A DNA stretch of 64,000 bases from Paraburkholderia sacchari (GTDB taxonomy: Bacteria; Pseudomonadota; Gammaproteobacteria; Burkholderiales; Burkholderiaceae): the NCBI RefSeq assembly GCF_000785435.2, contig NZ_JTDB02000011.1, positions 91,046-155,045 of the forward strand. Direction: 5' to 3'. Below, piece by piece: positions 48,368 through 55,502 of the stretch (within the stretch, counting starts at the first letter, position 1; each line of letters starts with the position of its first letter). The notes under the pieces are model-generated. The model did not search any database. It worked only from the letters and a program-made list of their open reading frames with translations, and was not told the DNA's origin. A program made the translations under genes and the position numbers.

Positions 48368-49434
48368 CACACCCCACCCGCATTCACTTCGCGGCTTACC
48401 GCGCGCAGCGCAGCATCGAGCCGCGCCCATCCCGATTCGTCCGCGGGCAGGCCGAAGCGCAGCCCCCGGACGACGTCGAACCTCCGTGTCCACACGGCAT
48501 GACGGGCCAATCCATCCTGCCACTGTGGCGCACGCTCATCGCGCACCCACGCGAAGAGCGGTGTGTGCCGCACCACCGGGAAAAATTCCCCGAGCAAATC
48601 CGCAAGCCGCTCTCCCGCAGCCGCGAGACTGGCCCGCGTTTGCGTCTGCCAGTCCGTATCCAGCATCGCGGCGCGCGTCACGATGCGCGCAGGCCCGCTT
48701 ACGCTCCACGGACCACGCAGGCTACGCATAGCCCGAATGACGTCCTTATCCGCCAGCACGAAACCCACTCGCGCACCAGCCAGCCCGAAAAACTTGCCAA
48801 TCGAGCGCAGCACGATCAGCCCGCCACGATCAGCGAACTTCGCCACGCTGAGTTCCGGCATCGCCTCGACAAAAGCCTCGTCGACCACCAGCGTACCGTC
48901 ACGCACCGCGAGTTCCTCATGCCAGCCCATGATGACGTCCGGCGTGAACCGCTCGGCTCCCGGGTTGTTCGGATTGACGAGAACCAGATGCTTCAGATCC
49001 GCTGGCAGCGGCCTCCCCGGTTCCAGTACAAAAGACGCTGCGCCGCCGAGGTCGGCAATGTCCCGCGTGACGAAACGATCGACGGGAAACCCCGCGCGCT
49101 CGCAGGCAGGCGCGTATTCCCCATACGTGAGCAGCCCGACGCCGATACGCCCCTTGGGAAGAACCGCCGGCAGCATCCGGATCGCTGCCTGTGTGCCTGC
49201 CACGGCGAGCGCCTCTCGCGCACCATAATGCGCGGCAGCGATGACCTCCAGATCGTCGTCGTCGTCGGGCAACCTGAGCCATGCCTGCGGATCGACGGGC
49301 GGCACCGGATAGCCGTCGGGATTGATCCCCGTCGAAAGGTCGAGCCAGTTTTCCCGGGCGATGCCATACCGGCGAGCAGCCTCGCCGAGATTGCCGCCGT
49401 GCGGCACTTGTGTTGCGTGATCGAGATTGAGCAT
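48367..49434 (-). CDS. cobC: Threonine-phosphate decarboxylase-like aminotransferase
   Basis: This 355-aa class I/II PLP enzyme of the CobC/CobD(Salmonella) type makes (R)-1-amino-2-propanol phosphate for the nucleotide loop. Conserved parts are [13 protein letters not shown] near residue 12, LVNPNNPGA near 150 and the PLP-lysine region [16 protein letters not shown] near 212. It is divergent from cobQ. The usual partner cbiB (adenosylcobinamide-phosphate synthase) is not next to it. Confidence 0.93.
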   Translation of the reverse strand: MLNLDHATQVPHGGNLGEAARRYGIARENWLDLSTGINPDGYPVPPVDPQAWLRLPDDDDDLEVIAAAHYGAREALAVAGTQAAIRMLPAVLPKGRIGVGLLTYGEYAPACERAGFPVDRFVTRDIADLGGAASFVLEPGRPLPADLKHLVLVNPNNPGAERFTPDVIMGWHEELAVRDGTLVVDEAFVEAMPELSVAKFADRGGLIVLRSIGKFFGLAGARVGFVLADKDVIRAMRSLRGPWSVSGPARIVTRAAMLDTDWQTQTRASLAAAGERLADLLGEFFPVVRHTPLFAWVRDERAPQWQDGLARHAVWTRRFDVVRGLRFGLPADESGWARLDAALRAVSREVNAGGV

Positions 49435-49504
49435 AGGTATTCAGAAAATCGCGGAAGCGCTGGCCAGCACGCCATGGTACCAGGCCGCCCCGCCGCACGC
49501 GATG

Positions 49505-49533
49505 TTGAGACTGCCAACCGCGGGTGACATAAT
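49505..49533 (+). promoter_or_regulatory. Candidate sigma-70 promoter of cobQ
   Basis: TTGAGA (49505-49510) and CATAAT (49528-49533) are separated by 17 bp, about 75 bp before the cobQ start. The match and spacing are good for a housekeeping promoter. No cobalamin riboswitch lies between it and cobQ. Confidence 0.5.
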
Positions 49534-49606
49534 ACGGCCCCGCCCCTGCGCCGTAATAGATTCGGCAATCCCGGCGCGGCGATTCCACACTGTTCACGTA
49601 AGCGAC

Positions 49607-51076
49607 ATGGCCAAAACGTTGATGATCCAGGGGACGAGCTCCGACTCCGGAAAGAGCACCCTCGTCGGGGCGCTTTGCCGGATTGCCACGCGTGAAGGCA
49701 AGCGGGTCGCCCCGTTCAAGCCGCAGAACATGTCGCTCAACAGCGCAGTGACCATCGACGGCGGAGAAATCGGCCGCGCGCAGGCCTGGCAGGCACTCGC
49801 CGCCGGCGTCGCTCCCGAAGTCGACATGAACCCGGTCCTGCTCAAGCCGAACAGCGATACCGGTTCGCAAGTCATCGTGCAAGGTCATTCGCGCGGCAAT
49901 CTCGATGCGCGGGCCTATCACCACTACAAGCCCATCGCGATGCAGGCAGTGCTCGAATCGTACGATCGCCTGAAGGCGAAAAGCGATCTCGTGCTGGTCG
50001 AAGGCGCCGGCAGCCCGGCCGAGGTCAACCTGCGTCAGGGCGATATCGCCAACATGGGGTTCGCCACCGCCGTTGGCTGTCCAGTCGTGCTGGTCGCGGA
50101 CATCGATCGCGGCGGCGTGTTCGCGCAGATTCTCGGCACGCTGGCCTGCCTGCCCGAAAATGAACGCGCGCTGGTGAAAGGCATCGTCATCAATAAGTTT
50201 CGAGGCGACGTGGCACTGCTGAAACCCGGTATCGACTGGGTCGCAGCACAAATGAACAAGCCCGTGTTCGGTGTGGTGCCGTTCGTCCCGGGTTTGTGGC
50301 TCGACGCCGAAGACATGCTGCCGAAACAGAGCCATAAAGATGTGGGTGCCGGCGAGGTGCTGCGCGTCGTCGTGCCGGCACTGCCGCGCATCAGCAACCA
50401 CACTGACTTCGATCCACTACGTGCGCATCCGCAAGTCGATTTCCGCTTTGTTCGTGCGGGCGAGCCGCTCCCGGCGGCGGATCTCGTGATCCTGCCGGGC
50501 AGCAAGAGCGTCCAGCGCGATCTCGCCTGGTTGCGCGAACACGGTTGGGACACACATCTGCGTCGTCATCTGCGCTACGGTGGCAAGCTGATCGGGGTCT
50601 GCGGCGGGCTGCAGATGCTCGGGAAGGAATTGCACGATCCGCTCGGCATTGAAAGCCCGGTAACGCGCACGGCGGGGCTTGGGCTGCTCGACTACGTCAC
50701 GACGCTCGAACCGCACAAGCAGCTCGTCAACACTGCCGGCACACTCCTCGTAGACGGATCAGCACCGGTACGCGGATACGAAATTCATATGGGTGTCACC
50801 GAAGGCCCGGCCTTGTCCCGCCCCGCGCTGCGCCTCTCCAACGGCCACGCAACGCGCGCCGACGGCGCGCTCTCCGAAGACGGCCAGATTCTGGCAACCT
50901 ACCTGCACGGCCTGTTCGATTCGCCTGACGCCTGCACGGCGCTGCTTCGCTGGGCGGGGCTTGGCCATGTGGAGCGCGTCGATCATGACGCGCGCAGGCT
51001 CGCATCCATTGACCGGCTCGCCGACGCAGTGGCTGCGAGCGTCGATCTCGATGCCCTGTGGGGCTGCATGGGCTGA
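49607..51076 (+). CDS. cobQ: Cobyric acid synthase
   Basis: This 489-aa glutamine-dependent amidotransferase amidates carboxylates b, d, e and g. It has an N-terminal P-loop domain ([17 protein letters not shown] near residue 9) and a C-terminal class-I glutaminase domain ([15 protein letters not shown] near residue 330). The start at 49607 fits the family N-terminus; the frame stays open for 60 codons upstream, but this sequence does not look like CobQ. Convergent with cbtA. Confidence 0.97.
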   Translation: MAKTLMIQGTSSDSGKSTLVGALCRIATREGKRVAPFKPQNMSLNSAVTIDGGEIGRAQAWQALAAGVAPEVDMNPVLLKPNSDTGSQVIVQGHSRGNLDARAYHHYKPIAMQAVLESYDRLKAKSDLVLVEGAGSPAEVNLRQGDIANMGFATAVGCPVVLVADIDRGGVFAQILGTLACLPENERALVKGIVINKFRGDVALLKPGIDWVAAQMNKPVFGVVPFVPGLWLDAEDMLPKQSHKDVGAGEVLRVVVPALPRISNHTDFDPLRAHPQVDFRFVRAGEPLPAADLVILPGSKSVQRDLAWLREHGWDTHLRRHLRYGGKLIGVCGGLQMLGKELHDPLGIESPVTRTAGLGLLDYVTTLEPHKQLVNTAGTLLVDGSAPVRGYEIHMGVTEGPALSRPALRLSNGHATRADGALSEDGQILATYLHGLFDSPDACTALLRWAGLGHVERVDHDARRLASIDRLADAVAASVDLDALWGCMG

Positions 51077-51095
51077 ACGGCGCGCCACGCTCACG

Positions 51096-51812
51096 TTACG
51101 CGCGCGATGCGGACCGTTCGTAGCGCTCAACCAGCGCACCGAACAGCAGCCCGATCGTCGCCCACATGATGACTTGCATGCCAATTGCGGCCAACCGGAA
51201 ATTCCAGAGCGCGACAGCCGGGAATTCCAGCGGCACTTCATTGATAGTCGGCATTGCCAACTGAATGGCAGCGATGATGACGATGAATGCAAGTCCGCCG
51301 ACGATCGAAGCGTTCCAGCCGCCGAGATGCGCAAGCAACGCGCGACGAATCTTGAGCGAGAAAACCATTACGGCAATCGAAATCGCGATCATCAGGAAGA
51401 AGAGTCCCGTCCGGAATCCAATCGTGTCCGGATCGCCGACCGATGGCGGGTTAGCCGGATACTTTATGTTTGGAACGATGACGAGAGCGATAAACGAGGC
51501 CGCGGCAAGCCATGCCGACAACTGCCGTGCAGGCAGCCGGACTCGACCGTACACATATGCGAACGTCAGCGAAAACAGCCCGCCGATTGCCGCACCAAAG
51601 GTCACGACACCTGTTAGCAAACCGATGCCGGCTTGCGTATGGCGGCTCACCAGTTCGGGATCAGGCGCTTCGCCCTTTGCGGCGTCGAGTTTTTCCGCGA
51701 AGGAAATCGCCCGATCCATCTGGGGTTCACCCACGATCCTGGCAAAACCGAACGTGAGAAGTCCCGCGGCGATGCCTGCAAGCATGCCGCGCACAAGCAG
51801 CTTTCCGACCAT
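51096..51812 (-). CDS. cbtA: CbtA, predicted cobalt transporter subunit
   Basis: This 238-aa integral membrane protein of the CbtA family has about five hydrophobic segments, the first starting LLVRGMLAGIAAGLLTFGFA. The loop GEPQMDRAISFAEK and the RHTQAGIGLLTGVV segment, with a His that may contact metal, fit the family. It lies 10 bp after cbtB in a riboswitch-controlled pair. CbtAB are predicted B12-regulated cobalt importers; direct proof of transport is limited. Confidence 0.9.
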   Translation of the reverse strand: MVGKLLVRGMLAGIAAGLLTFGFARIVGEPQMDRAISFAEKLDAAKGEAPDPELVSRHTQAGIGLLTGVVTFGAAIGGLFSLTFAYVYGRVRLPARQLSAWLAAASFIALVIVPNIKYPANPPSVGDPDTIGFRTGLFFLMIAISIAVMVFSLKIRRALLAHLGGWNASIVGGLAFIVIIAAIQLAMPTINEVPLEFPAVALWNFRLAAIGMQVIMWATIGLLFGALVERYERSASRA

Positions 51813-51822
51813 GCGCCCCCCT

Positions 51823-52032
51823 TCAGTGACAGGGGAAACCGAGAAGGTGGCGCCCGTCGTGCACGAATTCGTGGATGTACATGCCCGGGAAGATCGACAT
51901 CGCGCCTTGTTCGGCGCCGACGAAATAGATGGCCAGCAGCAACATCAGGCCACCGAAGATGACCCACGGCAGCAGTTCCTTGACAGAAATCGGAGCCGGC
52001 ATGGCAACCGGCTTCAGAATGGCTTCGCTCAT
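51823..52032 (-). CDS. cbtB: CbtB, small cobalt transporter subunit
   Basis: This 69-aa single-span membrane protein has a hydrophobic segment near residues 22-40 and a C-terminal His-rich tail with the pattern HEFVHDGRHLLGFPCH, a probable cobalt-binding site. The start at 52032 is supported by AGAGG upstream; a longer reading would run into the riboswitch. It precedes cbtA by 10 bp. Confidence 0.9.
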   Translation of the reverse strand: MSEAILKPVAMPAPISVKELLPWVIFGGLMLLLAIYFVGAEQGAMSIFPGMYIHEFVHDGRHLLGFPCH

Positions 52033-52087
52033 AATGGAACCTCTGGGGGAATCGCGCCCCAACGAATGGTTTAAAGACATGGCACGA

Positions 52088-52195
52088 AGAAGGGTCTGGC
52101 TTGCGGTATCTGAAAACAGCACCGAATACAGTGGCGCGGCCGCGCCGGCTTTGCACCGGCTTCCACTCTTCGCACGAGTGGATTATACGCACGAT
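52088..52195 (-). ncRNA. Short cobalamin riboswitch upstream of cbtB
   Basis: On the minus strand the blocks GGAAGCCGGTGCAAAGCCGG (52154-52164 and beyond), GCGCCACTGTA (52126-52136) and a shortened B12 box AAGCCAGACCC (52091-52101) appear in order. The long peripheral region between core and B12 box is much reduced compared with the other two elements in the window. It would control cbtBA. It ends about 55 bp before the cbtB start. Confidence 0.82.
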
Positions 52196-52251
52196 AGCCT
52201 TGCGGAAGAAACCTCGCGCCCTGCCACGCCGCCATGGAAGCGCACCCGATC

Positions 52252-52806
52252 ATGAGCCTCGCCCTTGCCTTGATCGCCCATGCGTCTACGCGGGCCATGC
52301 GAACAGGTACTTTCCCGAACGATGATCCGCTGGATGCCAGGGGGCGATCCGAAGCGGTGAAATTTCTCGAATACTGGGACCGTCCGCCATTCGCTCGCGT
52401 GTTGAGCAGCCCCATGCGATGCGCGATCGAAACCGCCGAGACCTTGGGCCTGAGTGCGACCATCGAGCCCGCGCTTGCCGATATGGATTACGGGAGATGG
52501 CGCGGCATGCGGCTATCGGATCTGGCGGAACATGATCCCGTCTCACTGCATGCCTGGCTGAGCGATCCCGCCAGCGCGCCGCACGGCGGAGATACGCTGC
52601 ATGAACTGCAAAGCAGGATGGGACGCTGGATTGATTCTCTGACCGGGGAAGGCAGTCTAATTGCGATCACCCATGCTTCGGTTATTCGAGCAGCGCTCAT
52701 TCACGCACTCGGATTCGACGTAAAGGCCGCGTTCGAACTGCAGATCAACCCAATGGCGCGCTTTATGCTGGTCAAAGTTCGCAATCGTCGCTGGAAGTTG
52801 GCTTAG
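52252..52806 (+). CDS. Histidine phosphatase superfamily protein
   Basis: This ~184-aa protein has the phosphoglycerate-mutase/CobC-phosphatase fold. The usual N-terminal RHG motif reads AHA (LALIAHASTRAM), so the first catalytic His is kept but the phosphate-binding Arg is lost. A conserved SSPMRCAIETAETLG region and the second His in ITHASVIRA remain. Position beside cbtBA and the cob genes suggests a link to alpha-ribazole phosphate removal, but the altered motif makes activity uncertain. ATG 52234 is an alternative start. Confidence 0.75.
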   Translation: MSLALALIAHASTRAMRTGTFPNDDPLDARGRSEAVKFLEYWDRPPFARVLSSPMRCAIETAETLGLSATIEPALADMDYGRWRGMRLSDLAEHDPVSLHAWLSDPASAPHGGDTLHELQSRMGRWIDSLTGEGSLIAITHASVIRAALIHALGFDVKAAFELQINPMARFMLVKVRNRRWKLA

Positions 52807-53124
52807 CTTCTCTAATTCCGCTGACACAGCTTCGCTGGACGACTTCGTGCCAGCCGCAATGGGAAGCGTGTATTGTTGGTCCTTGCGAAGACAGACTTGG
52901 GTGATCGCGAGCTGGCTGCCTGGTAGAACGTCATCAGACAGTCGCTCCGCAATATCCATCGGCCCCTGCGATGTGCCATTCCTTGCGCCATCACCCAGAG
53001 CCCACCTTGTGCGTCAAGTTGAGGACGCTGTCTCTCGTTTCGCTGCAAGACGTCGGAGCCGCACAAAAACTGTGCGTCTGTCCTTGCATTCATGCGCCCG
53101 TGCACTTACCAGAGCGAGGATTCC
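52807..53124. other. Intergenic region, 318 bp, no gene seen
   Basis: The spacer between the histidine phosphatase gene and the alpha/beta hydrolase gene is less GC-rich than the cob locus. A 97-codon open frame on the minus strand has no ribosome site and no family-like sequence. No hairpin with T-run and no clear promoter was found. It marks the change from the cob locus to the next region. Confidence 0.4.
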
Positions 53125-53961
53125 ATGCCTTTCGTTACGACCAAAGATAACGTCGAAATCTTCTACAAAGACTGGGGAAGCAAAGATGCTCAACCCGTCG
53201 TCTTCCATCATGGCTGGCCGCTATCCTCCGACGACTGGGACGCGCAAATGCTGTTCTTCTTGCAGAAGGGCTACCGTGTTATCGCGCACGACCGGCGTGG
53301 GCACGGACGCTCGGCACAAGTATCAGATGGTCATGACATGGACCACTATGCGGCAGACGCCTTCGCTGTCGTCGAAGCGCTAGACCTGACGAACGCTGTG
53401 CATATTGGGCACTCGACCGGTGGCGGAGAGGTCGCCCGCTATGTCGCCAGGCATGGGCAACCAGCCGGGCGTGTCGCCAAGGCCGTACTTGTGAGCGCGG
53501 TTCCGCCTCTGATGGTGCAAACGAGAGACAACCCTGAAGGTTTGCCTATCGATGTCTTCGATGGATTCCGGAAAGCGCTTGCCGAAAACCGCGCCCAATT
53601 CTTCCTGGACGTTCCGACCGGACCCTTCTATGGTTTCAACCGACAAGGCGCAACCGTGCATCAGGGCGTCATCCGGAATTGGTGGCGTCAAGGAATGATG
53701 GGAAGTGCTCACGCGCATTACGAAGGCATCAAAGCGTTTTCAGAGACGGACCAAACGGAAGACCTGAAAGCCATCTCTGTTCCGACGCTCGTCCTGCATG
53801 GCGAAGACGACCAGATTGTCCCAATCGCAGACGCCGCGCTAAAGTCAATCAAGCTGCTGAAGTCGGGGACGTTGAAAACCTACCCGGGTTTGTCACACGG
53901 TATGCTGACAGTGAATGCAGAACTTTTGAACGCGGATTTGCTTGCGTTCGTCCAGAGCTAG
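53125..53961 (+). CDS. Alpha/beta hydrolase, non-heme chloroperoxidase/arylesterase type
   Basis: This 278-aa cytoplasmic alpha/beta hydrolase is close to the cofactor-free haloperoxidase group. The triad is visible: Ser in IGHSTGGGEVARY near residue 96, Asp in LVLHGEDDQIVP near 226, His in YPGLSHGMLT near 257. The HHGWPLSSDDWD oxyanion loop and YRVIAHDRRGHGRS are typical. The start at 53125 follows GAGG. These proteins are generally esterases with side perhydrolase activity. It stands alone with a strong terminator after it. Confidence 0.93.
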   Translation: MPFVTTKDNVEIFYKDWGSKDAQPVVFHHGWPLSSDDWDAQMLFFLQKGYRVIAHDRRGHGRSAQVSDGHDMDHYAADAFAVVEALDLTNAVHIGHSTGGGEVARYVARHGQPAGRVAKAVLVSAVPPLMVQTRDNPEGLPIDVFDGFRKALAENRAQFFLDVPTGPFYGFNRQGATVHQGVIRNWWRQGMMGSAHAHYEGIKAFSETDQTEDLKAISVPTLVLHGEDDQIVPIADAALKSIKLLKSGTLKTYPGLSHGMLTVNAELLNADLLAFVQS

Positions 53962-53973
53962 TCTTCAGCAGGC

Positions 53974-54007
53974 AAAGCGGGCTCCGCACAACGTGGCCCG
54001 CTTTTTT
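53974..54007 (+). terminator. Intrinsic terminator after the alpha/beta hydrolase gene
   Basis: AAAGCGGGC (53974-53982) pairs perfectly with GCCCGCTTT (53996-54004), a 9-bp GC-rich stem with a 13-base loop that runs straight into TTTTTT. It begins 12 bp after the hydrolase stop codon. This is a textbook rho-independent terminator. Confidence 0.9.
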
Positions 54008-54532
54008 CATCCCTCAAGATTTGTTCTGTGGCATTGTCAAGTTGACGACGTGGGTGCAGACCAATGCGGAATAAGCAGGATTCCTGTTGATTGTCGAGCG
54101 AGCGGCCAGCAGGCCTGTGGAGTGCCTACGCTAGTGAATTTGCGTCGATACAGGGTGGCTAAGGTCGAACTCAAGCGCAACGCGAGTTCATTGAACTGGT
54201 CCATGCCGAGAAGCGTGGGCCATATTGACCTTCTCTTTCGTGACCACTACGGCAACGGTTGAAGATGCTGCCGATCGTCTTTGCTGCTTCGACGAGGTCG
54301 AAAGTGTCCGTTCAAAGCAATTTCGGTTTTAAATGCGTCCGGCAGGACGGCCAGCCAGTAACCGGTACGCTTTAATCACACGATCCCGGATGTACAACTG
54401 GCAACAGATCGCTTGCCCGTCGGCATACCGCCCCGTATTGGTCAGACAGTAGTAGCCACTTCCACCCCCACTACCGTTAGTGATCCATGGAAAGTTGACC
54501 TGCTTCACGGAATTTCTCTTACATGCGATGTG
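54008..54532. other. Intergenic region, about 525 bp, no gene recognised
   Basis: This long spacer lies between the hydrolase terminator and the 3' end of marC. Base composition is more mixed than the flanking genes. Short open frames (for example to 54262) have no ribosome site or recognisable protein. It could be a degraded gene or an inserted fragment; no terminal inverted repeats or transposase remnant could be identified. Confidence 0.4.
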
Positions 54533-55213
54533 TCATTTGAAACGTACCCACAAAGGTACCGATTCAAGCAAATCATCCAAACCCAGCCACAGGACCTGAA
54601 CGCCGATGCAGAAGAGCACAAAAGCGAAGAGGCGCCTGGCAACATCAGTGCCCACGGGACCTAGAAACCTTTCGACGTTTGCTGCAAAGCGGACGCAAAC
54701 GTAGATGCTGCACCACAGGATGAGCATTCCGACTGCCGCCCCAGCAAGGTTGACGAGCGGGACGCCGGTCCGGGGCCTGGCCGTTCCGAGTGCAATCGCG
54801 ACGGCGATCGACCCGGGGCCAACAGTAATTGGAAGCGTCAGTGGATAAAAGGCTTTCGCACGCAGCAATGCCTCCTGGACTGAGTCCGTGGCCGCCTGTT
54901 GTTCCGCTTCGCGTTCCGCATCCGCTCGCGTGTGCAGCAGACCCCAGCCTGCGAACGCAATCACCGCTCCGCCAGCCACTCGCAGTACTGGCAACGATAT
55001 GCCGAAAAACTGTAGCACGTAGGCACCAATCGAGAGCGCCAAAATCAAAACGATCAGGCTATTGAGGGAAATGCTTTTGGCCAGCCAGGCCCGCTCAGCC
55101 GGCGACGCGTGCGGCACCAGGCCAAGGATAAAGAATCCGGCCGCTGGCGGATTGATAATCGGGAACAGGCCGGCTACAAGATAAAGAATGGTCTCGGTAA
55201 ACTGGTTCAGCAT
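54533..55213 (-). CDS. MarC-family integral membrane protein
   Basis: This 226-aa inner-membrane protein has six hydrophobic segments and the MarC signatures: LFPIINPPAAGFFILGL near residue 14, AGGAVIAFAGWGLL near 80, and FYPLTLPITVGPGSIAVAI near 119. GGAGG precedes the start at 55213. The family is poorly characterised; a few members are linked to amino-acid export. It diverges from the ornithine decarboxylase gene, so a link to polyamine or amino-acid traffic is possible but unproven. Confidence 0.92.
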   Translation of the reverse strand: MLNQFTETILYLVAGLFPIINPPAAGFFILGLVPHASPAERAWLAKSISLNSLIVLILALSIGAYVLQFFGISLPVLRVAGGAVIAFAGWGLLHTRADAEREAEQQAATDSVQEALLRAKAFYPLTLPITVGPGSIAVAIALGTARPRTGVPLVNLAGAAVGMLILWCSIYVCVRFAANVERFLGPVGTDVARRLFAFVLFCIGVQVLWLGLDDLLESVPLWVRFK

Positions 55214-55363
55214 CCTGCCTCCACCGGTCGAACGCAACGGCTTACCGCCTATTCGGAAGTAGCGAATACTAGCGGTGCGGTGCAGCACGAAGCTGCAAGG
55301 AAGCGGAACATTCGCGCGCGTCCCGCCGCTTCAGACTAGTCGGGTAAACCGGCCGCGGGGGTC

Positions 55364-55406
55364 GGACTAAAGTCCTATATTGACAGTACGCCTGAATTCT
55401 TATACT
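55364..55406 (+). promoter_or_regulatory. Candidate promoter with upstream palindrome for the ornithine decarboxylase gene
   Basis: TTGACA (55380-55385) and TATACT (55401-55406) lie 15 bp apart, slightly short of optimal. Just upstream is GGACT-AA-AGTCC (55364-55375), centred about 43 bp before the expected transcription start, the usual place for a class II activator site. No FNR/ANR-type TTGAT-N4-ATCAA box was seen. The leader to the start codon is about 90 bases. Confidence 0.45.
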
Positions 55407-55502
55407 GATTCACCGCCTGTATCGTCCAGCAATCAACCTGCCAGGATGAACGCCGTCACAATCCGTATCGCGCGCTAGCAGTACGCACTGACAACGGACG
55501 GG

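Noticed and set aside
49438-49560. Possible gene remnant on the minus strand before cobC, ending in a reading with [14 protein letters not shown]
   Set aside because: It faintly recalls an RNA-methyltransferase motif or a cbiB tail, but the reading is only about 40 codons, is open in all frames, and overlaps the likely cobQ promoter. Not enough to call a gene fragment.
49427-49606. Upstream in-frame extension of cobQ
   Set aside because: The frame is open for 60 codons, but the family N-terminus ([17 protein letters not shown]) begins at 49607 and the extension crosses a good -35/-10 pair.
48917-50401. Long minus-strand open frame across cobC and cobQ
   Set aside because: It is the mirror frame of cobQ and of part of cobC; the sequence is His/Arg-rich and low-complexity, typical of antisense frames in GC-rich DNA.
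52812-53105. 97-codon minus-strand frame in the spacer before the hydrolase gene
   Set aside because: No ribosome site, no recognisable protein features, and composition unlike neighbouring genes.
54008-54532. Possible insertion-sequence remnant
   Set aside because: No terminal inverted repeats, target duplications or transposase-like reading could be found.
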